A DNA stretch of 64,000 nucleotides from Phaeacidiphilus oryzae TH49 (GTDB lineage Bacteria; Actinomycetota; Actinomycetes; Streptomycetales; Streptomycetaceae): NCBI RefSeq assembly GCF_000744815.1, contig NZ_JQMQ01000005.1, positions 5,475,801 through 5,539,800 of the forward strand. Direction: 5' to 3'. The position numbers and the translations under genes are program-made. Positions 35,600-44,424 of this stretch are shown here, piece by piece (positions within the stretch are counted from its first letter, which is position 1; the number at the start of each line of letters is the position of its first letter). The notes under the pieces were generated by a model. The model did no database searches, was not told where the DNA came from, and worked only from the letters and a program-made list of their open reading frames with translations.

Positions 35600-36484
35600 T
35601 CAGAGGTAGGCGCCGCTGGGGAGGTACGGGGCCGGCGGGCGCATCCCCCGCAGGGCGAGGTAGCCGCGGTTGCCGACGGTGAGGCCGGCCGCCAGGCCGA
35701 CGTCCACCGCCCAGTCCTGCTCGGCGGTGAGGTGCTCGACCAGCGCCTCCTCGCCCGGCGGGGTGCGGGAGAGCGCCTCGATCAGCAGCCGTGCGGCCAG
35801 CCGCCGAGAGGTCGCGGCCAGCAGGTCGATCCGTCCGCCGGTGCGGTAGCAGTAGCCGCTCCCGGAGAGGGTGTCCACCAGCAGCAGCTCGTCGGCGGCC
35901 GCCAGCAGCCGGACGTGGTCGGGGCCGTGCGCCCCGCCGCGGGTCCTGCGGTCGACCGAGTCCAGCAGGTGCTGGTGCTCGATGTCGCCGAGGTGGACGG
36001 GGGTCGGCCCGGGGTCCGGCAGCGAGGCGGCGTCGACCGCGCCGGTCAGCCGCATCATCGGATGCAGCCGGAAGCCGGCCCCGTGGTAGCGGCGGGCGGC
36101 CCGGGGATCGGCCGAGGAGACGATGATCCCGCGCAGGCAGCCTCTGCCGTACGCGCGCACCTGGTCCAGCAGCATCCTGCCCGCCCCCTTGCCCTGCGCC
36201 TCGGGGACGACGGCCAGCAGGGAGAGGCCCCACAGGCTCTCCCGCCGGAGCGCCAGCGCGACGCCGACCGGCTCCCCGTCGTCCCGCTCGGCCAGCCAGC
36301 AGCCGTGCGGGTCGGTGTGGACGAGGTGGCGGAGGCGGGCGTCGTTCCGCCGGATCTGGGCAGGGGTCATCGGCGGGGGCGGCGGCTCGCCGCGCTCGGC
36401 GGCCAGGGCGGTGAACGCCCGGGTCTTGATCTGGCGGACGGTCAGGGCGTCCGCGGCGGAGGCGTGGATCGGACGCAGGAACAT
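35600..36484 (-). CDS. GNAT family acetyltransferase with C-terminal domain
   Basis: A 294-residue protein with a GNAT fold in its first ~170 residues: CWLAERDDGEPVGVALALRRESLWGLSLLAVVPEAQGKGAGRMLLDQ, where Q-G-K-G-A-G is the acetyl-CoA-binding motif, and SSADPRAARRYHGAGFRLHPMMRLTG. The second half (DIEHQHLLDSVDRRTRGG to YLPSGAYL) is a further alpha/beta domain without a second clear acetyl-CoA motif, so it may be a degenerate tandem GNAT fold. ATG at 36484 has weak GGAG close by. It diverges from erpA; no functional link is apparent. Confidence 0.8.
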   Translation of the reverse strand: MFLRPIHASAADALTVRQIKTRAFTALAAERGEPPPPPMTPAQIRRNDARLRHLVHTDPHGCWLAERDDGEPVGVALALRRESLWGLSLLAVVPEAQGKGAGRMLLDQVRAYGRGCLRGIIVSSADPRAARRYHGAGFRLHPMMRLTGAVDAASLPDPGPTPVHLGDIEHQHLLDSVDRRTRGGAHGPDHVRLLAAADELLLVDTLSGSGYCYRTGGRIDLLAATSRRLAARLLIEALSRTPPGEEALVEHLTAEQDWAVDVGLAAGLTVGNRGYLALRGMRPPAPYLPSGAYL

Positions 36485-36662
36485 CGCTCCATCGTCGCTC
36501 CGCGAGGGCCGACCGGGAGGCGCTTTTCGAGTCGGTGATGTGCGAGCATGAAGCGGACACCGAAACGGACACCGTCAGCCGGCCGATCCCGGAATACATC
36601 CGGGGCGCCGCAGGTTTCCGCTGGCGGCAGAGCAGTACGTTGTCAAACCCGGGAGTTAGCAG

Positions 36663-37016
36663 ATGACCGTCCAGGACGAGACCACCACCGACGGCGGGGT
36701 CATCCTCACCGACACCGCGGCGGAGAAGGTCAAGAGCCTGCTGGAGCAGGAGGGTCGCGAGGACCTGGCGCTGCGAGTCGCCGTCCAGCCCGGTGGTTGC
36801 TCCGGCCTTCGCTACCAGCTCTTCTTCGACGAGCGCGCGCTCGACGGAGACGTGGTCAAGGACTTCGGCGGCGTCCGCGTCGTGGTCGACCGGATGAGCG
36901 CCCCGTACCTGGGTGGGGCCACGATCGACTTCGTGGACACCATCGAGAAGCAGGGCTTCACCATCGACAACCCGAACGCGACCGGCTCCTGCGCCTGCGG
37001 CGACTCCTTCAGCTGA
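36663..37016 (+). CDS. erpA: Iron-sulfur cluster insertion protein (HesB/IscA, ErpA type)
   Basis: A 117-residue A-type carrier that delivers Fe-S clusters to apo-proteins such as NadA and LipA. The three cysteine ligands are in GGCSGLRYQLFF (first) and TGSCACGDSFS (second and third), with the family spacing. GGGAG precedes the ATG at 36663. It diverges from the GNAT gene and converges with a lipoprotein gene, ending in a strong hairpin. Confidence 0.94.
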   Translation: MTVQDETTTDGGVILTDTAAEKVKSLLEQEGREDLALRVAVQPGGCSGLRYQLFFDERALDGDVVKDFGGVRVVVDRMSAPYLGGATIDFVDTIEKQGFTIDNPNATGSCACGDSFS

Positions 37017-37066
37017 GCCGCGAGCGCCGGAGGTGATCCGGCGCACCACGCGTACACGGAACGGAC

Positions 37067-37112
37067 GCACGGCCGTCCGCGGACCGGGAGACCGGTCGGC
37101 GGACGGCCGTGC
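37067..37112. terminator. Strong hairpin after erpA
   Basis: Fourteen-base perfect arms GCACGGCCGTCCGC and GCGGACGGCCGTGC. It lies after erpA and before the end of the convergent lipoprotein gene, so it can act in both directions. Followed by short GTGGGCTC tandem units to 37175. Confidence 0.8.
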
Positions 37113-37174
37113 GCGTCTGTGCGGGGTCCTCGGGGGTCGGTGGGCTCGTGGGCTCCCGTGGGCTCCCGCGGGCT

Positions 37175-37807
37175 CTACTGGGCGACCGGGCCGTGGGTGG
37201 CCTTGCCGCCGACCTTGGGACTGCCCGTCGCCGGGTGGGTGGGCAGCCGCTTGCCGTTCGAGAGGTCGACGACGGCGCGGGAGCCGAGCGGGGCGTGGAG
37301 GGTGGCGGCCAGGCTCTGCATCCGCTCCAGGGTCGGGCACATCTGACCGGCCGGGGGCGCCTTGGTCACCGATACGGTGATCCGGACCTGGCCGGAATGC
37401 GACTCGTCGGCGTGCAGTCCGTAGCTCTCGCAGACGCCGGCGACGAAGTAGACCGTGATCTTGTCCCCGGACGCCTGGTACGAGCCGGCGTTGAGGGGGT
37501 GCCCGACCGGATAGGCCGAGGAGGACGTGCCGCGCGGCGGGCCGCCGGGCTGGAGCGTCGGGCCGCCGGTGGGGGAGGGGCTCGCGGGGGTGCTCGCGCC
37601 GCTGTCCGCGGACCCGCCGCCGGAGCCCGGGGAGACCACCTTGGTGCCGGTGCTTGCGCAGCCGGCGGCCGTGGCGGCGAGGCCGGCGATGACGAGGCCG
37701 GAGAGCGCTGCGCCGAGCAGTCGCCGCGCGCCCGGGCCGCGCCGCCGGACGCCGCCGGCGGGGCTGCTGTGGCTGCTGTGGCTGTTGGGGGGTGCCTGTT
37801 CGGTCAC
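37175..37807 (-). CDS. Putative secreted lipoprotein of unknown function
   Basis: A 210-residue protein with a basic N-terminus (GVRRRGPGARR), a hydrophobic stretch (LLGAALSGLVIAGLAATAAGC) and a lipobox-like AAGC, so probably membrane-anchored outside the cell. A Ser/Gly/Pro-rich linker follows (about residues 55-90), then a small domain with two cysteines (VAGVCESYGL and GQMCPTLERM) and KITVYFVAGVCES. No enzyme motif is seen. GTG at 37807. The next gene upstream on the same strand is a small protein, with an 88-base gap. Confidence 0.75.
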   Translation of the reverse strand: MTEQAPPNSHSSHSSPAGGVRRRGPGARRLLGAALSGLVIAGLAATAAGCASTGTKVVSPGSGGGSADSGASTPASPSPTGGPTLQPGGPPRGTSSSAYPVGHPLNAGSYQASGDKITVYFVAGVCESYGLHADESHSGQVRITVSVTKAPPAGQMCPTLERMQSLAATLHAPLGSRAVVDLSNGKRLPTHPATGSPKVGGKATHGPVAQ

Positions 37808-37895
37808 CGGTGCCGCCTCCGTACTGATGCGTGGTGCTGTGTGCCGGAACGGCGATGGGACGCGGAACGGCCGGCTTCGGTTCCCCCCTCGGCGG

Positions 37896-38147
37896 TCAGC
37901 CGCCGTACTCGGGCATCCGGGCGATCAGGTCGGCCGTGCGGGCCGGGACGCGGAAGCCGCGGCGCGGGCGTTCCGGGCGCTCCGGGCGCTCCTCCGACGG
38001 CTCCTCCTCGGAGGGGCGGCCGCCGGGCAGCGGCGGCCAGTGCCGGCCGAGCCGGCGGGAGGAGCGGACCAGGCCCTCCAGGGTGTCCGGATCCGCCTCG
38101 CCGAGGAGGTAGGACGGCACGTGCACGGGGTTGTCCTTGGGCATCAT
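37896..38147 (-). CDS. Small conserved protein of unknown function
   Basis: An 83-residue basic, probably soluble protein: MMPKDNPVHVPSYLLGEADP, then TLEGLVRSSRRLGRHWPPL, an acidic/Pro linker and RGFRVPARTADLIARMPEYGG. AGGAG lies 6 bases before the first of two adjacent ATGs at 38147. The likely partner is the lipoprotein gene downstream. No known family was recognised. Confidence 0.65.
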   Translation of the reverse strand: MMPKDNPVHVPSYLLGEADPDTLEGLVRSSRRLGRHWPPLPGGRPSEEEPSEERPERPERPRRGFRVPARTADLIARMPEYGG

Positions 38148-38464
38148 GGCCGGCTCCTGGTGTACCGGTGGGCGCGGACGGGCAGCGGTGGTCGCGCGGG
38201 TGCGCGCCGCATACCTCCGCATACGTCCGACCGTAGAACGGCGGAGGGCGGCGATCCAGCGGTACCCGCAGGTAGTTCGGGTGATGTGGCGCGGCGGGGA
38301 GTTGACGCCGGGTCGGGACGGGGATCCGGTGGCGGCGCCGAGGGGCCGCCGGGGGACCGGTAGCGTGGGGTTCCGCTGGGCCGGATCGCCGGCGCCCGGC
38401 CCCGAGACCCTCGACTCGAACGCTCGATTCGAACCACTCGACCCGACCGCAAGGAGAACCCGTC
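38148..38464. other. Divergent intergenic region ahead of the adenosine kinase gene
   Basis: 317 bases. CGTATGCGGAGGTATGCGG-like direct repeats occur near 38207-38225. TAGCGT near 38361 is a possible -10 for the kinase gene. No small gene or clear operator was seen. Confidence 0.4.
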
Positions 38465-39439
38465 GTGCGCATCGCCGTCACCGGCTCCATCGCCACCGAC
38501 CACCTGATGAGCTTCCCCGGCCGGTTCACCGACCAGCTCGTCGCCGACCAGCTGCACACCGTCTCGCTCTCCTTCCTGGTCGACGAGCTGGAGGTACGCC
38601 GGGGCGGTGTGGCGCCGAACATCTGCTTCGGGATGGGCCTCCTCGGGCTGACCCCGGCGCTGGTCGGCGCGGCCGGCTCGGACTTCGACGAGTACCGGGC
38701 GTGGCTGGAGCGGCACCGGGTGGACACCCGCTCGGTGCACATCTCGGAGCTGAAGCACACCGCGCGGTTCGTCTGCACCACGGACTCCCAGCAGAACCAG
38801 ATCGCCTCCTTCTACGCCGGGGCGATGGCCGAGGCGCGGAACATCGAACTGCGGCCGGTGGCCGAGCGGTTGGGCGGCCTCGACCTGGTGCTGATCGGGG
38901 CCGACGACCCGGAGGCGATGGTCCGGCACACCGAGGAGTGCCGGGGGCTCGGCTACCCGTTCGCCGCTGACCCCTCGCAGCAGGTGGCCCGGCTGGAGGG
39001 GGAGCAGATCCGGGACCTGGTGGACGGCGCCGCGTACCTCTTCTCCAACGAGTACGAGAAGGCGCTGATCGAGTCGAAGACCGGGTGGAGCGACGAGGAG
39101 ATCCTCACCCGGGTCGGCGTCCGGGTCACCACGCTGGGCGCGAAGGGCGCCCGGATCGAGCGCAAGGGCGAGCCGCAGATCCTGGTGCCGGTCCCGCAGG
39201 AGAAGGCGAAGGTCGACCCGACCGGAGTCGGCGACGCCTTCCGGGCCGGCTTCGTGGCCGGCCTCTCCTGGGAGCTGGATCTGGAGCGGGCGGCGCAGGT
39301 GGGTTCGATGATGGCCACCCTGGTGATCGAGACCCTCGGCACCCAGGAGTACGAGCTGGGCGCGGGCCGCTTCCTGGAGCGTTTCGCCCTGGCGTACGGG
39401 GAGGACGCGGCCGAGGAGATCCGGGGGCGGATCGCCTGA
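38465..39439 (+). CDS. adoK: PfkB-family carbohydrate/nucleoside kinase, likely adenosine kinase
   Basis: A cytosolic kinase of the ribokinase fold, 324 residues, resembling the mycobacterial adenosine kinase AdoK. It begins MRIAVTGSIATDHLMSFPGRF and has the RRGGVAPNICFGMGLLGL sugar-binding segment, a central ADPSQQVARL, and the C-terminal signature DPTGVGDAFRAGFVAGLSW with the catalytic Asp of the anion hole. AAGGAGA lies 7 bases before the GTG at 38465. The neighbours are the same as I recall in mycobacteria, where this gene sits by the cytochrome oxidase gene ctaC. Other sugars cannot be excluded. Confidence 0.85.
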   Translation: MRIAVTGSIATDHLMSFPGRFTDQLVADQLHTVSLSFLVDELEVRRGGVAPNICFGMGLLGLTPALVGAAGSDFDEYRAWLERHRVDTRSVHISELKHTARFVCTTDSQQNQIASFYAGAMAEARNIELRPVAERLGGLDLVLIGADDPEAMVRHTEECRGLGYPFAADPSQQVARLEGEQIRDLVDGAAYLFSNEYEKALIESKTGWSDEEILTRVGVRVTTLGAKGARIERKGEPQILVPVPQEKAKVDPTGVGDAFRAGFVAGLSWELDLERAAQVGSMMATLVIETLGTQEYELGAGRFLERFALAYGEDAAEEIRGRIA

Positions 39440-39600
39440 TCCGGCGAATCCTCGGGCGTCGATTCCTGACGCGCCCTCAGACGGGCTAATTCCGGGCTCG
39501 TCCTATGCCATGACAGTCATATTTTGAGCAGTTTGTGCAGTCATCTGCGCATTCGCTCGGCCCTGCCGATGTCCAAGCGTCCGGCTACGGGAGGAATGTC

Positions 39601-40281
39601 ATGGCACGAGTCCGCATGGGCCTGGCCGTCGGTGCGGGGGCGGTGGTGCTGGCCGCGGTGCCGGCCGTCGCGGCGGCGGCGCCGGCCGCGCCCTCCGTCC
39701 CCGTCGCCCCGGTCGCCCCGGTGAGCGGAATCACCGTCGACCCCGGCGTGGGCTATCCGGGTGGTTCGGTCGACCTGCGGACCTTCGCCGACTGCGGAGG
39801 TGGCACCGGGACGGTCCTCTCGGACGCCCTGGCGGCGCCGGCCCGGCTGGCGCCGGCGGCCGACGGAGGGCTCTTCGTGTCGGCGCGGATCGCCCCCTCG
39901 GCGGAGGTCGGGCGGCACCGGCTGGTCGAGGTGTGCGGGGAGACCCCGGTCGCCGTCGGCGAGCTGACGGTCCGTTCGCTGGGCGCCGTCCATGCGGGCG
40001 GCGGGTATCTGGCGATGCACCCGCAGGCGCGGCAGACGGCCGCCCGGACCGCGGCGTCGGTGTCGTCGGTGTCGTCCGTGTCGTCCGTGTCCAATGACGG
40101 GTTCGGCGTCGGGGACGGGGTGGGAGCCCCGCCCGGTGCCGGCGGCGGTGGTGCGAGCGAGGCCGGGGGATCGGCGGACACCCGGGCTGCGGCCGAGGTC
40201 GTGGTCGCCGGGGCGGTACTGGCCGCCATCGGCGGGCTGGGCCGGCTGCTCCGCAGGGCGGGGGGTCTCGGTGCGCGCTGA
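39601..40281 (+). CDS. Putative secreted, C-terminally anchored protein paired with a sortase gene
   Basis: A 226-residue protein with a signal peptide (MARVRMGLAVGAGAVVLAAVPAVAAAAPA), an extracellular domain with two cysteines (DLRTFADCGG and RLVEVCGETP), a VSSVSSVSSVS repeat, a Gly-rich spacer, and a C-terminal hydrophobic segment (AAAEVVVAGAVLAAIGGLG) ending in RLLRRAGGLGAR. This is the layout of a cell-wall sorting signal, but no LPxTG or LAxTG motif is visible before the helix. GGAGG lies 6 bases before the ATG. The sortase gene starts inside its last codons, so the two are cotranslated. Confidence 0.8.
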   Translation: MARVRMGLAVGAGAVVLAAVPAVAAAAPAAPSVPVAPVAPVSGITVDPGVGYPGGSVDLRTFADCGGGTGTVLSDALAAPARLAPAADGGLFVSARIAPSAEVGRHRLVEVCGETPVAVGELTVRSLGAVHAGGGYLAMHPQARQTAARTAASVSSVSSVSSVSNDGFGVGDGVGAPPGAGGGGASEAGGSADTRAAAEVVVAGAVLAAIGGLGRLLRRAGGLGAR

Positions 40282-41338
40282 CGGCGAGGTGGAGGTCGAG
40301 GCCGCGACGGACGCGGGGGCGGCCGGCAAGGCGGCGGTCGGAGAGGCGACGAAGGGCCGTGGGCGGCCTGCGCGGCCCGGAGGGCCCGCTCGGGCTGGTC
40401 GGCCCCGGCGATCCGGTCGATCCGGGCGGTCGCTGAGGGCGTTGCGGGCGGCGCAGGTGGCGGGGGCGGACGTGGCCGCACCGCCGGTGGGCGGCTCCAG
40501 GGCCCGGCGGGCCTCCGGTTTCGCGGGGCGGGTGCGGCCGCGGGTGCTCCGCGCGCTGCGGCGGCTGCGCAGCGCCCGGGCCCGCAGGCGGCTGGCCAGG
40601 AGGCTGCTCGGCGGGGTCTCCGGTGCGGTGCTCGGCGCCGCGCTGCTGGGGACCGCCCATGGCGGGGGCGCCCAGCCGGCGCGGCCCGCCGAGGGCCTGG
40701 CGACCGGCGCGCCCGCCGCGGCGGCGCGTACCACCAGTACGGACGCGGTCGGGATGGCGCGGGCCGCCGGGATGCTGGGCTCCGCCGGCGGCCGGCCCGC
40801 GGCCCCCGCCGGGCCCGAGCCGCAGCAGCGCCCCCCGGCGGCGGCTTCGCGGGGAAGCGTGCAGCCGCTGCCCGCCTCCACGCCGGTGTCGCTCGCCGTT
40901 CCGGCGATCAGGCTGCGGGCGCCGTTGCTGGCGCTGGGGCTGGACAAGACCGGGGCGGTGGAGACGCCGCCGTACGACATGCCGGGGACGGCGGCCTGGT
41001 TCCGGGACTCGCCGGCGCCGGGGTCGGCCGGGGCCGCGGTGCTGGTCGGCCATGTGGACACCCCCACCGGGCCGGCGGTGTTCTGGAACCTGGCCGCGCT
41101 GCGGGCCGGCGCGCGGATCGAGGTCACCAGGCTGGACGGCAGGGTGGCGGTCTTCACGGTGGAGCGGGTGCGCTCCTACTCCAAGGCGGCCTTCCCCGCC
41201 AAGGAGGTGTACTCCGGCTCCGGGCCGGCCGACCGGGCCGAGCTGCGGCTGATCACCTGCGGCGGCGCGTTCGACCGCAAGCGGGCGGAGTACACCGGGA
41301 ACGTCGTCGTCTACGCGCGGCTGAGCGCGGTGCGCTGA
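40271..41338 (+). CDS. Sortase, class F-like
   Basis: A membrane-anchored transpeptidase acting outside the membrane. The 355-residue protein has an Arg/Ala/Gly-rich cytoplasmic N-terminus (about 100 residues), a membrane helix (RRLLGGVSGAVLGAALLGTAH), an Ala/Pro linker, and the catalytic domain from about residue 210. That domain has LVGHVDTPTGPAVFWNL with the His, RLITCGGAFD with the Cys and RKRAEYTGN with an Arg. GTG at 40271 overlaps the end of the upstream gene by 11 bases. It resembles Streptomyces class F sortases. The adjacent secreted protein is a candidate partner even though it lacks a recognisable sorting motif. Confidence 0.88.
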   Translation: MRADGEVEVEAATDAGAAGKAAVGEATKGRGRPARPGGPARAGRPRRSGRSGRSLRALRAAQVAGADVAAPPVGGSRARRASGFAGRVRPRVLRALRRLRSARARRRLARRLLGGVSGAVLGAALLGTAHGGGAQPARPAEGLATGAPAAAARTTSTDAVGMARAAGMLGSAGGRPAAPAGPEPQQRPPAAASRGSVQPLPASTPVSLAVPAIRLRAPLLALGLDKTGAVETPPYDMPGTAAWFRDSPAPGSAGAAVLVGHVDTPTGPAVFWNLAALRAGARIEVTRLDGRVAVFTVERVRSYSKAAFPAKEVYSGSGPADRAELRLITCGGAFDRKRAEYTGNVVVYARLSAVR

Positions 41339-41344
41339 CGGCGG

Positions 41345-42778
41345 TCAGGAGCGGCGGCGGACCGCGTAACCGGTACCGGCCGGGAGGCCGTGCTCAGGAC
41401 CGGGGGACTCGCCCAGGTACTCCTGCCCGCGCATCTCGCACCAGGCCGGGACATCCAGACGGGCGGCCTCGTCGTCCGAGACGACGAGGATGGTGCCGCC
41501 GACCGGTACGTCGGTGAGGTGCTTGGCGAGTTCGATGATCGGGACCGGGCAACGGCGGCCGAGGGTGTCCAGGACCAGCTGCTCCTGGAGTGCCGGTGCG
41601 GACGCGGCCGGGGCGTCAGGGGCCAGGTGGGCCCGGACGGAGGCGACGGCCTTCGGGAGCACCTCCAGGAAGCGGTCGACCTCCGACTCGGGCGTCCCCG
41701 GCGGGAGGGAGAGGCGGAGGTTGCCCTCGGTCAGCACGCCCATCGCGGCCAGCACATGGCTGGGCGTCAGGGTCGAGGAGGTGCAGGAGGAGCCGGAGGA
41801 GAGGGCGAAGCCCGACCGGTCCAGCTCGGTCAGCAGCGCCTCGCCGTCCACATAGAGGCAGGAGAAGGTGACCAGGTGGGGGAGGCGGGCGTCCGGATCG
41901 GCCGGCCCGAGGACCGAGACGTCGGGGACGAGCTCGGGGACGCGGGCCCGGAGGCGGTCGGTGAGCGCGCGGAGGCGGGCGTTCTCGGCGGCGGCCTCGG
42001 CGCGGACCGCGCGGAGGGCGACGGCGGCGGCGGTGATCGCGGGGATGTCCGGAAAGCCCGGGATGCCGGGGGTGTTGGCGGAGCTCCCGTGGACGCGCTC
42101 GTCCGGGGGGAGCGGGCTGCGGTAGCGGGTGCCCTTGCGGACGGCGAGGACGCCGATCCCGGGCGGTCCGCCCCATTTGTGGGCACTCGCGGCGAGGAGT
42201 GACCAGCCGTCAGGGGTGGGGAGGCGCCCGGCGGTCTGGGCGGCGTCGACCAGGAGGGGGAGGCCGCGCTCGGCGCAGGCCGCCGCCGCGTCGGCGACCG
42301 GCTGGAGGGTGCCGACCTCGTGGTTGGCGGACTGGAGGCAGGCCAGCGCGGTGTCCTCGCGGAGGGCGGCGGCGAAGTCCTCGGGGGAGACGCGGGCGTG
42401 GCGGTCGACGGGGACGGAGGTGATGTCGGCGTCGGCGTCGGCGGACGCGGCGGCGTGGAGGACCGCGGAGTGCTCGACGGCCGAGTGGACGAGGTGGCGG
42501 CCGACGCGCCGGCGGGCGGCGAGGGTGCCGAGGACGCCGAGGTGGAGGGAGTGGGTCCCGGAGGTGGTGAAGGCGAGCTCGTCGGGACGGGCGCCGAGTT
42601 CGGCGGCGAGGGACTCTCGGGCGGCGTCCAGCAGTTGCCTGGCCTGGCGGCCGGCGCGGTAGAGGCGGGCGGGGTCGGCCCAGCCCTCGTCGGCGGCGGC
42701 GAGGTAGGCCTCGCGGGCGAGGGGGTGGAGCGGGACGGCGGAGGCGGCGTCGAAGTATCCGCGCGGCGGGACGAGCAT
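41345..42778 (-). CDS. Cysteine desulfurase fused to a TusA-family sulfur carrier
   Basis: A 477-residue two-domain protein. Residues 1-395 are a class V PLP cysteine desulfurase (IscS/NifS type): HSAVEHSAVL, ANHEVGTLQP, LLVDAAQTAG, the PLP lysine K201 in ASAHKWGGPPG and the active-site loop SSGSSCTSS with C332. Residues about 401-477 are a TusA-like sulfur carrier with LVLDTLGRRCPVPIIELAK (C410 in the C-P motif). Desulfurase and relay are therefore in one chain, which could pass persulfide sulfur directly to tRNA or cofactor modification. ATG at 42778 has GAGGA closely upstream. Such fusions are known in streptomycetes as I recall. The delivery target is not evident. Confidence 0.88.
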   Translation of the reverse strand: MLVPPRGYFDAASAVPLHPLAREAYLAAADEGWADPARLYRAGRQARQLLDAARESLAAELGARPDELAFTTSGTHSLHLGVLGTLAARRRVGRHLVHSAVEHSAVLHAAASADADADITSVPVDRHARVSPEDFAAALREDTALACLQSANHEVGTLQPVADAAAACAERGLPLLVDAAQTAGRLPTPDGWSLLAASAHKWGGPPGIGVLAVRKGTRYRSPLPPDERVHGSSANTPGIPGFPDIPAITAAAVALRAVRAEAAAENARLRALTDRLRARVPELVPDVSVLGPADPDARLPHLVTFSCLYVDGEALLTELDRSGFALSSGSSCTSSTLTPSHVLAAMGVLTEGNLRLSLPPGTPESEVDRFLEVLPKAVASVRAHLAPDAPAASAPALQEQLVLDTLGRRCPVPIIELAKHLTDVPVGGTILVVSDDEAARLDVPAWCEMRGQEYLGESPGPEHGLPAGTGYAVRRRS

Positions 42779-42840
42779 GAGTCCTCACGGTAGCGGTCTC
42801 TTCGCTTGCCCCGGCCCCCGCGTAGTTGCGCGGCAACTCA

Positions 42841-43001
42841 AGGGGCGCGGGGAACTGCGCGGCTGGCGCCGCAGTCTGCCGCACTCGGCAGCGGGGTTCG
42901 GGTTGCAACCCTCCCCCACGCCTTAAGGGCGCGGGGGGACCCCCATGCCGTTGCCGGGTGCGGCGCCGTGGTGGGCTGGTCGCGCAGTTCCCCGCGCCCC
43001 T
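42841..43001. repeat. Dispersed nested inverted-repeat element, copy E1
   Basis: Left core at 42841-42861 and reverse core at 42981-43001, with a GGGTTGCAACCC palindrome (about 42898-42911) in the centre. The left core is preceded by the variant hairpin AGTTGC-GCG-GCAACT. It is one of two adjacent copies in the 776-base gap between the desulfurase-TusA gene and ctaC. Confidence 0.9.
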
Positions 43002-43068
43002 GACTTGCGCCTGCGGCGCTGCGCTCGGGGCGCCGGCGCCGCCGGGGTGGAGCCCGCAGGGCTAATCC

Positions 43069-43197
43069 AGGGGCGCGGGGAACTGCGCGGCTCGCCGCTA
43101 ACGGTTCGCACTCGGCAGCGGGGGCCGGGTTGCAACCCGTTGGCCGTCGCCGGGTGCGGCGCCGTAGTGGGCTGGCCGCGCAGTTCCCCGCGCCCCT
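43069..43197. repeat. Dispersed nested inverted-repeat element, copy E2
   Basis: Left core 43069-43090 and reverse core 43176-43197, again with GGGTTGCAACCC in the centre (near 43117-43128). The E1-E2 spacer repeats GCCTGCGGCGC. The remaining ~350 bases before ctaC hold a TAGGGT -10-like sequence near 43457 but no supported gene. Confidence 0.9.
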
Positions 43198-43554
43198 TGC
43201 TTGCGCCTGCGGCGCTGACGGGCCGTCAGGGCGGTGTCCGGTGTGGGGGGCGCGTAAAGGCCGCGGGGGTCGGTCTGAGATAGTCGGCGGTGCTGTCGAC
43301 GTGGCGTCAGGAAGCCTTGTCGGGAGGGGGAGATGGGATCGCGCGAAAGGCCGCTTTGGCCAGCGTGACCTGGGAATCCACCCGATCGGGGGCCATCCGG
43401 GGGCCCGTTCGGCGCGTTAGCCGGACCTGCCCGCGAGAGCCCTGAGGGGCTGGAGTAGGGTTTGGGCCGCATAAACATCCAAACCGAGCCCGTGACCGGG
43501 CCGCCGGATCGTCCGGAGGCCGCGTTCGCGGGCGAGACTTCGGGAAGGCGCTAC

Positions 43555-44424
43555 GTGAGTCCCAACGGCTCCGGCCGCTCGCCGCGGCGCACGAGGCGGA
43601 AGCTGCTTTCAGCGCTGACACTGGGCCTCGTCCTTGCGACCGCCACCGGCTGTTCGTCCCAGGACCTGCCCAGGCTCGGCCTGCCGACCCCCGTCACCAC
43701 GACGGGGCCGATCGTCCTCCACCTCTGGCAGGGATCCTGGATCGCCGCGCTGATCGTCGGCGTGATCGTCTGGGGCCTGATCCTGTGGAGTGTGTTCTTC
43801 CACCGGCGCAGCCGCTCGGGGGTCGAGGTACCTCCGCAGTTCCGGTACAACCTCCCCCTCGAGGCGCTGTACACGGCTGTTCCGATCGTCATCGTCTCGG
43901 TGCTGTTCTACTTCACCGCGCGGGACGAGAACACGATGCTCAAGGTGTCGAAGCACCCTGACCACATCGTCAACGTGGTGGGCTTCCAGTGGAGCTGGGC
44001 GTTCAACTACGAGCACTCGGTGACCAACACCACCATGAACACCGTGTCCAAGGACCAGAGCGGTGCCTACGACGTCGGCACCCCGGGCACGCCGCCGACC
44101 CTGTGGCTGCCCGAGGGCCAGTCCACGGAGTTCCAGCTGACCTCCCGCGACGTCATCCATGACTTCTGGCCCATCAACTTCATGATGAAGATGGACGTCA
44201 TCCCGGGCATGGTCAACAAGTTCCAGGTGACGCCCACCCACTACGGGACCTTCCGCGGCAAGTGCGCGGAGCTCTGCGGCGTCGCCCACTCGCGGATGCT
44301 CTTCAACGTCAAGGTGGTGACCCCGGCTCAGTACGAGGCGCACCTCAAGGAGTTGAGGGCCAAGGGCCAGGGCGGTGCGGTGCTCTCCGGCATCACGACC
44401 ACGGGAAGTGACAACGCAAAGTGA
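43555..44424 (+). CDS. ctaC: Cytochrome c oxidase subunit II (aa3 type)
   Basis: The subunit that accepts electrons through the CuA centre. The 289-residue precursor has a basic N-terminus and a lipobox-like ending in TGC (C33), two membrane helices (about residues 50-75 and 95-115), and the CuA domain with the ligand cluster [15 protein letters not shown] (two Cys, His, Met) plus [18 protein letters not shown] lies about 8 bases before the GTG at 43555; in-frame codons before it look untranslated. The ctaD start overlaps the stop, so ctaC-ctaD-ctaF form one operon of the bcc-aa3 supercomplex. Confidence 0.95.
   Translation: MSPNGSGRSPRRTRRKLLSALTLGLVLATATGCSSQDLPRLGLPTPVTTTGPIVLHLWQGSWIAALIVGVIVWGLILWSVFFHRRSRSGVEVPPQFRYNLPLEALYTAVPIVIVSVLFYFTARDENTMLKVSKHPDHIVNVVGFQWSWAFNYEHSVTNTTMNTVSKDQSGAYDVGTPGTPPTLWLPEGQSTEFQLTSRDVIHDFWPINFMMKMDVIPGMVNKFQVTPTHYGTFRGKCAELCGVAHSRMLFNVKVVTPAQYEAHLKELRAKGQGGAVLSGITTTGSDNAK

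Noticed and set aside
42779-43500. An insertion sequence at the repeat-rich region
   Set aside because: No transposase ORF is present, and the repeats belong to the dispersed element family.
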